NCBI RefSeq assembly: GCF_007994225.1
Contig: NZ_VLLL01000005.1
Coordinates: forward strand, 810,359 to 874,358
Origin: Stackebrandtia albiflava
GTDB lineage: Bacteria; Actinomycetota; Actinomycetes; Mycobacteriales; Micromonosporaceae
Reading direction: 5' to 3'
Length of the DNA stretch: 64,000 nucleotides
Below are positions 53,085-62,669 of the stretch, piece by piece (the first letter of the stretch is position 1; every line of letters begins with the position of its first letter). The translations under genes and the position numbers were made by a program. The notes under the pieces were generated by a model, which saw only the letters and a list, made by a program, of their open reading frames with translations, was not told the origin of the DNA and ran no database searches.

Positions 53085-53324
53085 CGGTGCCCTCCGTCTC
53101 CGCCGACGGGGGTACGCCCACCGCACGGCCGCCGGCGACCCGTCCGCCGCCGCCCCGAGCCCCCGCCCACATCGGCCGCCTGGTTCGCACCGTAGTACAC
53201 GGCGCAGGTCGTCAGGGGTGAATCGTGGACAGTCGCCGGGCCGCCCGGTTTGACGGTTCCGGGCCGCCGGGGCGGCGCCCGGTTCTACTGTGAACCCACG
53301 TGACGGCCTTACCGGGGAGGACGG

Positions 53325-54530
53325 GTGGCTCAGGAGGAGCGGGTGACGCCGGTGCCCGGCGCCGGGCGGAACCTGGCACTGGCGACCGGCGCGTTCGCGT
53401 TGACCTTCTGGGTGTGGAACCTGATCGGACCGTTGTCGAAGACCTACACCGAACGCCTCGACCTGTCACCGGCGCAGACGTCGCTGCTGGTGGCGTTCCC
53501 CGTGCTGGTCGGCGCCCTGGGACGCATCCCCGTCGGTGTGCTGACCGACCGGTGGGGCGGCCGGGTCATGTTCACGGCGGTCTGCTGGATCAGCATCGTC
53601 CCCACCCTCCTGGTCGGCCTGTGGCACGACTCGTTCGCGGCCCTGCTGGCGTGGGGCTTCCTCCTCGGGGTCGCCGGGACGTCGTTCGCCGTCGGCATCC
53701 CCTTCGTCAACGCCTGGTACCCGCCGCGGCGACGTGGTTTCGCCACCGGCATGTTCGGCGCCGGAATGGGAGGGACCGCGCTGTCGGCGTTCATCACGCC
53801 GCGCCTCGCCGAGTGGTGGGGAGTGGGCAGCACGCACCTGGTGCTGGCCGGCGCGCTGCTGGTGGCGGGCGCGGTCATGTGGCTGTTCAGCCGTGACGCG
53901 CCGGACTGGCGGCCCGGCACCGAACCGGCCCTGCCCCGGATCCGCGGGGCACTGCGGCTGGCGACGACCTGGCAGATGTCGCTGCTGTACGCGATCGCGT
54001 TCGGTGGCTTCGTCGCGTTCTCGACCTATCTGCCGACGCTGCTGACGACCGCCTACGACTTCGCGCAGACCGACGCGGGGATACGCACCGCGGGTTTCTC
54101 GCTGGCGGCGGTGGTGGCGCGTCCGGTGGGCGGGATGCTGTCGGACCGGTTCGGGCCGACGGCGGTGTGCCTGGTGTCGTTCTTCGGTACGGCCGTCATG
54201 GCCGTGGTACTGGCGTTCCGGCCGCCACCGGAACTGCCCGCCGGTGCCGCGTTCGTCCTGACGGCGGTCGCGCTGGGACTGGGGACCGGTGGCGTGTTCG
54301 CCCTGGTGGCGAAGCTGGTCGCGCCCGCCCGCGTCGGCACGGTCACCGGCGTGGTGGGCGCCGCCGGAGGGCTGGGCGGCTACTTCCCGCCGCTGGTGAT
54401 GGGCGTGGTGTACCAGGCGACCGGCGCCTACACGATCGGTTTCGTCCTGCTGGCCGTCACCGCCGCGGCGGTGGGTCTGTTCACGGCCGCGAAGTTCCGT
54501 CACCCCGCGCGCGAGCACGGCGGAGGGTGA
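53325..54530 (+). CDS. narK: Nitrate/nitrite transporter (NarK family)
   Basis: A 401-residue MFS transporter of the nitrate/nitrite porter family with 12 hydrophobic segments. The family motif is seen as AGTSFAVGIPFVNAWYPPRRRGFATGMFGAGMGGTALSAF and its second-half counterpart GLGTGGVFALVAKLVAPARVGTVTGVVGAAGGLGGYFPPL. It imports nitrate for, or exports nitrite from, the divergent narGHJI system. GTG 53325 has GGGGAGG 4 nt upstream; GTG 53343, with AGGAGG 5 nt upstream, is equally plausible. A TACTGT box at 53286-53291 may serve as -10. The 240-bp space to narG is the shared promoter region. Confidence 0.92.
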   Translation: MAQEERVTPVPGAGRNLALATGAFALTFWVWNLIGPLSKTYTERLDLSPAQTSLLVAFPVLVGALGRIPVGVLTDRWGGRVMFTAVCWISIVPTLLVGLWHDSFAALLAWGFLLGVAGTSFAVGIPFVNAWYPPRRRGFATGMFGAGMGGTALSAFITPRLAEWWGVGSTHLVLAGALLVAGAVMWLFSRDAPDWRPGTEPALPRIRGALRLATTWQMSLLYAIAFGGFVAFSTYLPTLLTTAYDFAQTDAGIRTAGFSLAAVVARPVGGMLSDRFGPTAVCLVSFFGTAVMAVVLAFRPPPELPAGAAFVLTAVALGLGTGGVFALVAKLVAPARVGTVTGVVGAAGGLGGYFPPLVMGVVYQATGAYTIGFVLLAVTAAAVGLFTAAKFRHPAREHGGG

Positions 54531-54551
54531 CAACACGTTGGCGGCAAGTGA

Positions 54552-54580
54552 TTGCTTGTGTGACTGATGTGGCGTACCAT
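54552..54580 (+). promoter_or_regulatory. Candidate promoter for the traR-lspA-rluD unit
   Basis: TTGCTT (54552-54557) and TACCAT (54575-54580) are separated by 17 bp, a near-ideal housekeeping sigma spacing. Transcription would start near 54587, giving a roughly 200-nt 5' leader before the traR start codon. Confidence 0.55.
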
Positions 54581-54590
54581 GGGCGCTTAA

Positions 54591-54611
54591 CGCGCGGCGG
54601 CCTGCCGCGCG
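54591..54611 (+). other. GC-rich hairpin at the predicted 5' end of the traR leader
   Basis: CGCGCGGC and GCCGCGCG form a perfect 8-bp stem around GGCCT, beginning about 10 nt after the -10 box. It could be a 5' stabilising hairpin of the traR mRNA or a terminator for narK (61 nt after its stop). Nothing else is evident between 54612 and 54794. Confidence 0.5.
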
Positions 54612-54794
54612 AGCCCTGTATTCGGGGCTGTTTCCACGAACGTGCCGGGGGGCGGTCATGTCCGAGCTGTGCTGTCGCACACGTCGAGAGCGTGACCGGA
54701 CGCGGCCGGAGCACTCCGGCCCCGACCCCCGCCCGGGGGTGCCGTTGGCCCCCGGCGATGCCTTGTCCACGCCGACCCCTCCTGAGAGCGCGCG

Positions 54795-55286
54795 ATGACA
54801 TCTACGAAGAAGACGGCCACGAAGAAGTCCACCGCCAAGAGCGCCGCAGCCGGCAAGAAGAAGGAACCGGCCGTGCCGGCGGCGGCGACCGCGACGGCCA
54901 CCGCCGAGAAGCCCGCCGCGGTACGGTCCGACGCCGAGATCGGCGAGATCCGCGAGGCGCTCGACGAGCGCCTGCGCGAACTGCGTGAGGAGTACGAGGG
55001 CGCGATCGTCGGCATCAGCGAGGCGCAGCGGGAGCGGCTGGCCGACTCCGCCGGCGACGATCAGGTCGACTCCGGTTCCAAGACGGTGGAGCGTGAGCAG
55101 GAGATCAGCCTGGCGAACAGTGTCCGGGAGCGGATGATCCAGGTGGAACGTGCCCTGGAACGCCTCGACGACGGTGACTACGGCATCTGCGAGAAGTGCG
55201 GCACCGCCATCCCCGCCGCCCGGCTCGCGGCTTTCCCATCGGCTACGCTTTGCGTCAATTGCAAGCAACTGGAGGAGCGACGCTGA
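54795..55286 (+). CDS. TraR/DksA-family zinc-finger protein with Lys/Ala-rich N-terminus
   Basis: A 163-residue protein. The first 45 residues are Lys/Ala/Thr-rich (KKTATKKSTAKSAAAGKKK), resembling histone-H1-like tails seen in actinobacteria. The body (about 50-130) is a helical coiled hairpin. The C-terminal zinc finger is CEKCGTAIPAARLAAFPSATLCVNC. DksA-like proteins act at the secondary channel of RNA polymerase, but the acidic tip residues are not clear here, and the usual actinobacterial partner is unknown. Its stop codon overlaps the start of lspA. Confidence 0.88.
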   Translation: MTSTKKTATKKSTAKSAAAGKKKEPAVPAAATATATAEKPAAVRSDAEIGEIREALDERLRELREEYEGAIVGISEAQRERLADSAGDDQVDSGSKTVEREQEISLANSVRERMIQVERALERLDDGDYGICEKCGTAIPAARLAAFPSATLCVNCKQLEERR

Positions 55287-55870
55287 GCACCCGGGACGAC
55301 ACCGCCGACTCCGCCGGCGTGAAGGAGGCCCCCGACACCCCTCGTCGGACCCTGCGATTCGTGTGGGTCTACGTGGCGGTGGCGGTCGTCTCCCTGGCCG
55401 CCGACATCGTGAGCAAGGTCGTGGTCGTGGCGCAGATGTCGCCCGGCGACTCGGTCACGGTGATCCCCGGAACGTTGTACTTCCTGCTGACCCGTAACAG
55501 CGGGGCGGCGTTCAACCTCGCCGACGACTACACGCCCGTGCTCACCTGCCTGGCGACGGCCGTGGTGATCGGCCTGAGCTGGTACGCGTTCCGCAACCTG
55601 GGTTCCCGCCCGTGGGCGATCGGCCTCGGCATGATCGCCGGCGGCGCCGCCGGCAACCTCGTCGACCGGTTGTTCCGGGAGCCGGGTTTCATGCACGGTC
55701 ACGTCGTCGACTTCGTCAGCGTGTTCGACCCGTACGGACAGGGTTTCCCGGTGTTCAACGTCGCCGACTCCAGCCTGGTCCTGGGCGTGGGCCTGGTAAT
55801 CCTGCTGGAGTTGACCGGCCGCCGGATCGACGGTCAACGGGTCACCGGTGGCTCGCGGAGCGATTCGTGA
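55283..55870 (+). CDS. lspA: Lipoprotein signal peptidase
   Basis: A 195-residue integral membrane aspartyl protease that cleaves signal peptides of lipidated prolipoproteins. Four transmembrane segments are visible. Conserved motifs are [42 protein letters not shown] and [11 protein letters not shown]; the last two hold the catalytic Asp pair. No ATG/GTG suits the family N-terminus. I propose the CTG at 55283, which overlaps the traR stop codon and has GGAGGAG 5 nt upstream. GTG 55319 is the alternative and would shorten the N-terminal tail. It serves proteins such as the L,D-transpeptidase lipoprotein in this window. Confidence 0.93.
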   Translation: MSTRDDTADSAGVKEAPDTPRRTLRFVWVYVAVAVVSLAADIVSKVVVVAQMSPGDSVTVIPGTLYFLLTRNSGAAFNLADDYTPVLTCLATAVVIGLSWYAFRNLGSRPWAIGLGMIAGGAAGNLVDRLFREPGFMHGHVVDFVSVFDPYGQGFPVFNVADSSLVLGVGLVILLELTGRRIDGQRVTGGSRSDS

Positions 55871-56802
55871 GCCGGGAGCTGCGTGAACTGCCGGTCCCCG
55901 ACGGCCTCGAGGGGGTACGGCTCGACCAGGTGATCTCACGGATGTTCGGCCTGTCGCGCAACGTCGCGGCGGAACTGATCGGCGCCGGTGAGGTCACCGT
56001 GGACGGCGAGCAGTGCCCCAAGTCGACGCGGGCCAGCGCCGGGGCGTGGCTGTCGGTGCTGCTCCCCGAGCCGCCGACCGCCGCCGGGCCCCCGACACCC
56101 GAACCGGTGGACGGCCTGCTGATCATCTACGCCGACGACGACATCGCCGTGGTGGACAAGCCCGTCGGTGTCGCGGCACACCCCAGTCCGGGGTGGACCG
56201 GCCCCACCGTCATCGCCGGCCTGGCGGCGGCGGGACACCGGGTGAGCGTGCACGGCCCGGCCGAGCGGCAGGGCGTCGTCCACCGGCTCGACGTCGGCAC
56301 CAGCGGACTCATGGTGGTCGCCAAGAGCGAACGCGCCTACTCCGCCCTGAAACACGCCTTCAAGTACCGGGAGGTCGAGAAGCGGTACCGGGCGGTCGTA
56401 CAGGGCCACCCCGACCCGTTGCGGGGCACCATAGACGCCCCGATCGACCGGCATCCCGCCTACGACTACAAGTGGGCGGTCCGTTCGGGCGGCCGACCGA
56501 GCATCACGCACTACGACACCCTGGAGGCGTTCCCGGCGGCGAGCCTGGTCGACATCCACCTGGAGACCGGGCGCACCCACCAGATCCGGGTCCACTTCTC
56601 GGCGCTGCGTCACCCCTGCGCGGGAGACCTCACCTACGGCGCCGACCCGACGTTGGCGGAGAAACTCGGGTTGACCCGGCAGTGGCTCCACGCGTACCAA
56701 CTGGGGTTCACCCATCCGGGCAGCGGTGAACAGGTCGAGTTCCAGAGCGAGTACCCCGCCGATCTGGCGCACGCGCTGAGCGTGCTGCGTGGTGAGGACT
56801 GA
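55867..56802 (+). CDS. RluD-family 23S rRNA pseudouridine synthase
   Basis: A 311-residue RluA/RluD-type pseudouridine synthase. An N-terminal S4 domain ([32 protein letters not shown]) binds RNA. The catalytic Asp is in [17 protein letters not shown] near residue 139. The C-terminal [26 protein letters not shown] is conserved. It modifies uridines in 23S rRNA or another RNA; exact sites are unknown. GTG 55867 overlaps the lspA stop (GTGA), giving the common lspA-rluD pair. Confidence 0.94.
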   Translation: MSRELRELPVPDGLEGVRLDQVISRMFGLSRNVAAELIGAGEVTVDGEQCPKSTRASAGAWLSVLLPEPPTAAGPPTPEPVDGLLIIYADDDIAVVDKPVGVAAHPSPGWTGPTVIAGLAAAGHRVSVHGPAERQGVVHRLDVGTSGLMVVAKSERAYSALKHAFKYREVEKRYRAVVQGHPDPLRGTIDAPIDRHPAYDYKWAVRSGGRPSITHYDTLEAFPAASLVDIHLETGRTHQIRVHFSALRHPCAGDLTYGADPTLAEKLGLTRQWLHAYQLGFTHPGSGEQVEFQSEYPADLAHALSVLRGED

Positions 56803-56803
56803 A

Positions 56804-56825
56804 CCCCGCGACACCTGCTGCGGGG
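56804..56825 (+). terminator. Short hairpin after the rluD-like gene
   Basis: CCCCGC (56804-56809) and GCGGGG (56820-56825) form a 6-bp stem with a 10-nt loop just past the stop codon. The rest of 56826-57070 contains no gene I can support. Confidence 0.4.
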
Positions 56826-57070
56826 CGGAATCGGCGCGCGTCGGGTACCCTCGGGGCCAGCAAGGCCAGGTGTGGGACGTTGTCGGCGACGTCACGACAC
56901 GGTGCCGCGCGCCGTTCGCCCGGGCCCCGGGGTGAGCGCATGCACGAGTCCATCCGAGAGAGGATTCGGTGCCGCCAGCGACCTGTCGCAAGTCCGGTTC
57001 GTTCCGTAGCCTGTAGGACACAGACAACCGTGCGCGGACGGCTCCGCGCTGTCACCCCAGGGAGGTGAGC

Positions 57071-58066
57071 GTGGGTTCCATCGACGGCTGGTCCGCCAGG
57101 CAGCCCGAGCCGGTGCCTCGATGGCGTGCCCTGCTCGGCCGCAATCGTCAACGTGAGGATTCCGCCGCCGTACTCGAACCGTCGCCACCCCACTACCCCG
57201 CCGCCCCACCGCCGCAACGCCAGCCCGCGGCGTGGCCCGCCAACGACCCCGACCAGGACCTCGACCGACATCCGGCGCTACCGAAACTGCGCCGCGACCT
57301 CGGCAGGGCGCGCGTGGTGGCGTTCGTCAACCCCAAGGGCGGCGTCCACAAGACCACCGCCACGGTACTGACCGCAGCGGCACTGGGCAGCGCCCGCGGC
57401 AGCGGCGTCATCGCCTGGGACGACAACGAACTGCGCGGCACCCTGGGGCTGCGGGCCGGGACGGCCCGGCACGCCCGCACGATCCGTCACCTCGTCGCCG
57501 ACCTCGCCGAGGTCGAGGCCGCCGGGGTGCAACTGTCGGAACGCGCCGACGACTACCTGCGGCACTCCTCGGACGGCTCCTTCGACGTCCTGGCCGGTGA
57601 CGAGGACCCGAAGCTCGCCCGGCAGCTCGACCCGCAGACCGTCCTCAGGGTCCTCGACATCCTGACCCGTACCCACGACATCATCTGCATCGACACCGGC
57701 AACAACGTGGAGAGCCCGAACTGGCGCACCATCGTGTCCTCCGCCGACCAACTGGTGGTCACCTCGGTGCCCCGGGAGGACGCCGCGTTCACCGCCGACT
57801 GGATGCTGGACCTGCTGGAGGCCGACGGGTACAACGAACTGGTCGCCAACGCCGTGACCCTGTTGTCGTGCCCGACGCCCCGGCCCGGCCCGCTGTTGGA
57901 CGACCTGGTGACCCACTTCCGGTCCCGCACCCGGGATGTGGCGGTCGTGCCGTACGACCCGGCGCTGGAACCGGGATCGGCGATCAAGTACTCCGAGTTG
58001 CGCACCTCCACCCGTTACGCCTGGCTCACCGCCGCCGGGGTCATCATCGACGGATTCACCCGCTGA
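57071..58066 (+). CDS. MinD/ParA-like P-loop ATPase
   Basis: A 331-residue deviant Walker A ATPase. A disordered Pro-rich N-terminus (residues 1-70) precedes the domain. The deviant Walker A is NPKGGVHKTTATVL near residue 90, with the signature Lys at the second motif position and His in place of the usual Gly. Walker B-like IICIDTGNNVES is near residue 213. It probably cycles between dimer states on membrane or DNA, but its cargo is unknown; similar proteins occur in type VII secretion and partition contexts. GTG 57071 has GGAGG 5 nt upstream. It is followed by DUF2567 with a 61-bp gap. Confidence 0.85.
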   Translation: MGSIDGWSARQPEPVPRWRALLGRNRQREDSAAVLEPSPPHYPAAPPPQRQPAAWPANDPDQDLDRHPALPKLRRDLGRARVVAFVNPKGGVHKTTATVLTAAALGSARGSGVIAWDDNELRGTLGLRAGTARHARTIRHLVADLAEVEAAGVQLSERADDYLRHSSDGSFDVLAGDEDPKLARQLDPQTVLRVLDILTRTHDIICIDTGNNVESPNWRTIVSSADQLVVTSVPREDAAFTADWMLDLLEADGYNELVANAVTLLSCPTPRPGPLLDDLVTHFRSRTRDVAVVPYDPALEPGSAIKYSELRTSTRYAWLTAAGVIIDGFTR

Positions 58067-58127
58067 TCGGCGTCGCCACCACGGCCGTGTGGCCGGGGGC
58101 GGCACCGTCATGGAATGATCTGTTGCT

Positions 58128-58922
58128 GTGAGCCGATCCCCGAATCCGCCCGGGATTCCCGAACCCGCCGAGGGCACCACCACCGCGGAGGCCGGAGCCG
58201 CCGGAGCGCACCACCCGGCCGCGCCGCCGGTGCGGGAACCCCGCAGTCGTGGACGGGACGCCCTGGCCGCGCTCGGAGTGCTGGCGCTGCTGGCGTTCCT
58301 GGGCCTGCCGTTGGGTGTGATCTGGGTGACGGCGACCCCCCGGGTCGAACTCGTCCGGGTCCCCGGCGGCTGGGGCCTGACCCAGGAGAACCCGGAACAG
58401 TACATGGCCGCAGACGGCGTGTTCGCGCTGATCGGCCTGGCCGCCGGTGTGATCGCCGGCGTCATGGTGTGGGTGCTGTTGCCCAGACGGCGTGGCCCGT
58501 GGGTGTTGACCGGACTGGTCCTGGGGTCGATCGCCTGCCAGCTCGTCGCCTGGTGGTTCGGCCGGATGGGACGCGACGGCTACCTGGCCTCGATGGAACA
58601 GGCGCAGGTCGGCTGGCACTACTGGCGCTGGCCGGAACTGAAGATGGTGGACTTCAACCCGGCGGCCGCCGTCGAGAGTCTCGCCGACGGCCGGATCACC
58701 GAGGGCATGGGGCATCTGGCGCTGGGCGTGCTGGCGACCATGGCGTTCACCGCCGCGTTCGTGTACACGGTGTGCGCGGGTTGGTCCCGGTTCGCCGACC
58801 TGCGGGCGGACGGACCCGGCTCCGACGTGGCATATCACACCGAAACGCTCCCAGGATCCGAAACTCCACCGCAGGTGTCGAAACCGGCCGACTACCCTCG
58901 ATCAGGTGCTGAAACGCATTGA
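58128..58922 (+). CDS. DUF2567-family membrane protein
   Basis: A 264-residue actinobacterial membrane protein. A disordered Pro/Ala/Glu-rich N-terminus precedes four hydrophobic segments (about 45-65, 95-117, 125-145 and 205-225). The extracytoplasmic segment between the last two contains [27 protein letters not shown]. Its position immediately before hisD and its overall pattern match DUF2567, whose function is unknown. GTG 58128 is the probable start. The final 17 bp overlap the hisD start. Confidence 0.8.
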   Translation: MSRSPNPPGIPEPAEGTTTAEAGAAGAHHPAAPPVREPRSRGRDALAALGVLALLAFLGLPLGVIWVTATPRVELVRVPGGWGLTQENPEQYMAADGVFALIGLAAGVIAGVMVWVLLPRRRGPWVLTGLVLGSIACQLVAWWFGRMGRDGYLASMEQAQVGWHYWRWPELKMVDFNPAAAVESLADGRITEGMGHLALGVLATMAFTAAFVYTVCAGWSRFADLRADGPGSDVAYHTETLPGSETPPQVSKPADYPRSGAETH

Positions 58923-60198
58923 TCTCCGAGGGTCCGGTGACGTCGCGCGCGGTCTGCTGCCGCGCGCCCGGTTCGACGTGGCGGCCGCGATGGCCGAGAT
59001 CCAGCCGCTGCTCGACGAGATCGCCCATCACGGGGCCGCGCCGATCCGCGCCGTCACCGCCGAACGCGACGGTGTGACCCTGGGGGACCTGCGGGTTCCC
59101 GAGTCGGCGTCGACCGCCGCCGTGCGTGCGCTGGACCCGGCGTTGCGGGAGGCGGTGGAGCAGTCGATCACCCGGGTGCGCGCCGCCCACGCCCCGCAGC
59201 GCCGCCCCGACCTGGTGACCGAGGTGGTGCCGGGTGGCACGGTCACCGAACGGTTCGTACCGGTGGACCGGGTCGGACTGTACGTGCCGGGAGGGTTGGC
59301 GGCGCTGGCGTCGAGCGTCGTCATGAACGTCGTTCCCGCGCAGCTGGCGGGTGTGCCGCAGATCGCGGTGTCCTCGCCGCCGCAACGCGACACCGGCCTC
59401 CCCGACGCGACGATCCTCGCGGTGTGCCGGATCCTCGGTGTCGAGGAGGTCTACGCGGTGGGAGGCCCCGCCGCGATCGGCATGTTCGCCTACGGCACCG
59501 ACGAGTGCCGCCCCGTCGACATGATCACGGGGCCGGGGAACATCTACGTGACCGCCGCCAAGCGGGCGGTGCGGGGGATCGTCGGGATCGACGCCGAGGC
59601 GGGCACCACCGAGATCGCCGTCCTGGCCGACGACACCGCCGATCCGGTGCACGTGGCCGCGGACCTGATCAGTCAGGCCGAACACGACCCCGAGGCCGCC
59701 AGTGTCCTGGTGACGCCCTCGGAGGGACTGGCCGACGCCGTGGACGCCGAGGTGAAGCGACAGGTCGACCGGACCCGTCACTCCCAGCGGGTGACGATCG
59801 CGTTGTCGGGGCCGCAGTCGGGTGTCGTCCTCGTCGACGACGTGGAGCACGGACTGGCGGTCGTCGACGCCTACGCCGCCGAGCACCTGGAGATCCAGAC
59901 GCGGGACGCCCGTGAACTGGCCATGCGGGTGCGCAACGCCGGAGCGGTGTTCGTCGGCCCTTACTCGCCGGTGTCGCTGGGCGACTACTGCGCCGGTTCC
60001 AACCACATCCTCCCGACCGCCGGGTGCGCCCGGCACTCCTCAGGCCTTTCCACGGCGACGTTCCTGCGGTCGATCCAGGTCGTGGAGTACACGCGTGAGG
60101 CGCTCGCGGCGGCCGCTCCGCACGTGGTCACGCTCGCCGAGGCGGAGAACCTCCCCGCGCACGGCGCCGCCGTGACCGCGAGGACGGCGGGCGCATGA
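58906..60198 (+). CDS. hisD: Histidinol dehydrogenase
   Basis: A 430-residue zinc enzyme that oxidises histidinol to histidine in two NAD-dependent steps. Characteristic segments are [68 protein letters not shown] and [15 protein letters not shown]. The GTG at 58906 lies inside the DUF2567 3' end. A TACCCT box 7 nt upstream and no ribosome binding site suggest a leaderless his transcript starting here. The stop codon overlaps hisC (ATGA). Confidence 0.96.
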   Translation: MLKRIDLRGSGDVARGLLPRARFDVAAAMAEIQPLLDEIAHHGAAPIRAVTAERDGVTLGDLRVPESASTAAVRALDPALREAVEQSITRVRAAHAPQRRPDLVTEVVPGGTVTERFVPVDRVGLYVPGGLAALASSVVMNVVPAQLAGVPQIAVSSPPQRDTGLPDATILAVCRILGVEEVYAVGGPAAIGMFAYGTDECRPVDMITGPGNIYVTAAKRAVRGIVGIDAEAGTTEIAVLADDTADPVHVAADLISQAEHDPEAASVLVTPSEGLADAVDAEVKRQVDRTRHSQRVTIALSGPQSGVVLVDDVEHGLAVVDAYAAEHLEIQTRDARELAMRVRNAGAVFVGPYSPVSLGDYCAGSNHILPTAGCARHSSGLSTATFLRSIQVVEYTREALAAAAPHVVTLAEAENLPAHGAAVTARTAGA

Positions 60199-61283
60199 GT
60201 GACGTCCGGGACCTGCTGCGACCGGATCTGCGCGGCCGGTCGCCGTACGGCGCCCCGCAACTGGACGTCGCGGTGCGGCTCAACACGAACGAGAACTCGT
60301 ACCCGCCGCCGCCCGAGGTCGCCGCGGCGATCGGTGCGGCGGTGACCGAGGCCGCGACCGGGCTCAACCGCTACCCCGACCGCGACGCCGTCGCGCTGCG
60401 TGAGGACCTGGCCCGGTACCTGGGGCACGGGTTGACGACCGCGCAGGTGTGGGCCGCCAACGGCTCCAACGAGATCCTGCAGCAGTTGCTGCAGGCGTTC
60501 GGCGGACCGGGGCGTACCGCGCTGGGGTTCACGCCGTCCTACTCGATGCACCCGCTCCTGGCGTCGGCCACCGGGACCGGTTGGCGAGACGGCGGCCGGG
60601 AGGCGGGGTTCGCGCTCGGCGCCGGGCACGCGGTCACGCAGGTGCGGCACCACCGTCCGGACGTGGTGTTCCTGTGCTCGCCCAACAACCCGACCGGGAC
60701 CGCCCTGGACCCCGAGGTGGTCGAGGCGGTGCTGGCGGAGTCCCACGGACTCGTGGTCGTCGACGAGGCGTACGCCGAGTTCGCCAGGCCGGGCACACCG
60801 TCGGCGTTGCGGCTGCTGCCGGGCAATCCGCGCCTGGTGGTGACCCGGACCATGAGCAAGGCGTTCGGCCTGGCGGGCGCCCGGTTGGGCTACCTGGCCG
60901 CCGACCCGGAGGTCGTCGAGGCCGTCCAGTTGGTGCGGCTGCCGTATCACCTGTCGGCGCTCACCCAGGCCGCCGCCCGTGCCGCGCTGGCGCACACCGA
61001 CGTGCTGCTGTCCGACGTCGCCGCCGTCATGCGGCAGCGCGACCGGTTGGTGGACGAACTGTCCGCCCTGGGCCTGGAGGTGGCGCCCAGCGACGCCAAT
61101 TTCGTCCTCTTCGGCGGAATGGCCGATTCCCGGGCGGTGTGGCGGTCGTTGGTAGACCGGGGGGTGTTGATCCGCGACGTCGGTATCCCCGGGTGGCTGC
61201 GGGTCACCGCGGGCACGCCCGGTGAGATCGACGTGTTCCTGTCCGCTCTGTCCGAGGCGCTGAAGGAGTATCCGCCGTCATGA
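60195..61283 (+). CDS. hisC: Histidinol-phosphate aminotransferase
   Basis: A 362-residue class II PLP aminotransferase that converts imidazole acetol phosphate to histidinol phosphate. Motifs are [12 protein letters not shown] at the N-terminus, [22 protein letters not shown] and [20 protein letters not shown] with the PLP Lys. It begins at ATG 60195 in an ATGA overlap with hisD and ends in the same overlap with hisB. In some actinobacteria homologous enzymes also serve aromatic amino acids, which cannot be excluded. Confidence 0.95.
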   Translation: MSDVRDLLRPDLRGRSPYGAPQLDVAVRLNTNENSYPPPPEVAAAIGAAVTEAATGLNRYPDRDAVALREDLARYLGHGLTTAQVWAANGSNEILQQLLQAFGGPGRTALGFTPSYSMHPLLASATGTGWRDGGREAGFALGAGHAVTQVRHHRPDVVFLCSPNNPTGTALDPEVVEAVLAESHGLVVVDEAYAEFARPGTPSALRLLPGNPRLVVTRTMSKAFGLAGARLGYLAADPEVVEAVQLVRLPYHLSALTQAAARAALAHTDVLLSDVAAVMRQRDRLVDELSALGLEVAPSDANFVLFGGMADSRAVWRSLVDRGVLIRDVGIPGWLRVTAGTPGEIDVFLSALSEALKEYPPS

Positions 61284-61891
61284 GCCGCACCGCAGTCGTC
61301 GACCGCACCACCGGTGAGACGAAGGTCCACGTCGCACTCGACCTCGACGGGCCCACCGGCGTCGTGGAGGTGTCCACCGGGGTCGGCTTCTTCGACCACA
61401 TGCTGCACCAGCTCGGGAAGCACGGTGGGCTCGACCTGACCGTGCGGACCGAGGGCGACCTCCACATCGACGCGCACCACACCATGGAGGACACCGCGAT
61501 CGCGCTGGGAGCGGCGTACGCGCAGGCCCTCGGCGACAAGGCGGGGGTCCGCCGGTTCGCCGACGCCTCCGTGCCGCTCGACGAGGTACTGGCGCGGGCC
61601 GTGGTCGACCTGTCGGGTCGGCCGTACATGGTCCACGACGAACCCGCCGACCTCGCGCCGATGATCGGCCCCGCGTACCCGACGAGCATGACCCGGCATA
61701 TCTTCGAGTCCTTCGCACACCACGCCCGCATCACGTTGCACGTGGCGGTGCTGCGCGCCGCCAACCCCGGTCAGCGGCCCGACGCCCACCACGTCGTGGA
61801 GGCCCAGTTCAAGGCGCTGGCGCGGGCACTGCGCGACGCCGTCGCCCTCGACGGCCGCGGCGGTGTGCCCTCGACGAAGGGTGTCCTGTAG
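61280..61891 (+). CDS. hisB: Imidazoleglycerol-phosphate dehydratase
   Basis: A 203-residue manganese enzyme, the single-domain type without the phosphatase fused in E. coli HisB. The two metal-binding motifs are [16 protein letters not shown] near residue 72 and [17 protein letters not shown] near 172. The N-terminal [15 protein letters not shown] and AYMVHDEP-like region fit. ATG 61280 overlaps hisC; the TAG shares a base with the GTG of the following small gene. Confidence 0.96.
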   Translation: MSRTAVVDRTTGETKVHVALDLDGPTGVVEVSTGVGFFDHMLHQLGKHGGLDLTVRTEGDLHIDAHHTMEDTAIALGAAYAQALGDKAGVRRFADASVPLDEVLARAVVDLSGRPYMVHDEPADLAPMIGPAYPTSMTRHIFESFAHHARITLHVAVLRAANPGQRPDAHHVVEAQFKALARALRDAVALDGRGGVPSTKGVL

Positions 61892-62061
61892 TGGAAAGCG
61901 TCTGGCCGATCGTGTTGATGGGTGCCGCGGGTCTTCTCGTCGGCGGTACGTACTCGATGTTCCGGCAGGAACGCAGGGCCGCCGCCGTGGTCTGCGGCGT
62001 CCTGGCCCTGGTCGCCCTGGCCGGAGCGGTGCTGTGGTGGTGGCCGCAGGGGGCGGCGTGA
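61891..62061 (+). CDS. Small membrane protein between hisB and hisH
   Basis: A 56-residue protein with two hydrophobic helices (VWPIVLMGAAGLLVGGTYSMF and AAAVVCGVLALVALAGAVLWWW) separated by a short basic loop (RQERRAA). GTG 61891 shares its first base with the hisB stop codon and the TGA overlaps the GTG of hisH, so it is locked into the his operon by translation. Codon third positions are as GC-rich as its neighbours. I recall small genes in the same place in Streptomyces his operons. Function is unknown. Confidence 0.8.
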   Translation: MESVWPIVLMGAAGLLVGGTYSMFRQERRAAAVVCGVLALVALAGAVLWWWPQGAA

Positions 62062-62669
62062 GTCGTCCCGACGTCGTCGTCTTCGACTACGGCTCCGGCA
62101 ACCTGCGTTCGGCGCAGCGGGCGCTGGAACGGGCCGGCGCGGACGTCACCGTGACCGACGACGTGGCGGCGGCGGCACGCGCCACCGGACTCGTCGTCCC
62201 CGGTGTGGGCGCGTTCGCCGCCTGCATGGCGGGACTGGCGGCGGCCGGCGGCCACACGCTGGTCACCGACCGGGTCGCCCGAGGCGCGCCCGTACTGGGT
62301 ATCTGCGTCGGGGCGCAGGTCATGTTCGACGCCGGTGACGAGCACGGTGTCGTGACCGGGGGTCTGGGCCTGTTGCCGGGGACCGTGACCCGGTTGTCGG
62401 CCGAACGTGTTCCCCACATGGGATGGAACACGCTCGACCACGACGGGCTGTGGCTGCTCGACGGCGTCGCGCCCGAGGAGCGGTTCTACTTCGTACACTC
62501 CTACGCCGCCCGGCCGCCGATCGCCGGTGCCGAGGTCGCGACCTGTGACTACGGCGGCCCCTTCGTGGCCGTGGCGTGCCGTGGACCGTTGTCCGCCACC
62601 CAGTTCCACCCGGAGAAGTCCGGCCGGGCAGGGTTGGCGTTGTTGTCGAACTGGGTGAGGAGCCTGTGA
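62058..62669 (+). CDS. hisH: Imidazole glycerol phosphate synthase glutaminase subunit
   Basis: A 203-residue class I glutamine amidotransferase that supplies ammonia to HisF. The nucleophile is Cys 83 in [11 protein letters not shown], where the usual GICLGMQ is varied. The His/Glu pair is in QFHPEKSG near residue 187. PHMGWNTL is the conserved interface segment. GTG 62058 overlaps the small membrane gene's stop codon; the stop overlaps priA by one base. hisF is not in the window. Confidence 0.95.
   Translation: MSRPDVVVFDYGSGNLRSAQRALERAGADVTVTDDVAAAARATGLVVPGVGAFAACMAGLAAAGGHTLVTDRVARGAPVLGICVGAQVMFDAGDEHGVVTGGLGLLPGTVTRLSAERVPHMGWNTLDHDGLWLLDGVAPEERFYFVHSYAARPPIAGAEVATCDYGGPFVAVACRGPLSATQFHPEKSGRAGLALLSNWVRSL

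Noticed and set aside
53466-55268. 600-codon open frame antisense to narK and traR
   Set aside because: Composition is Arg/Gln/His-rich and matches antisense of two conserved genes.
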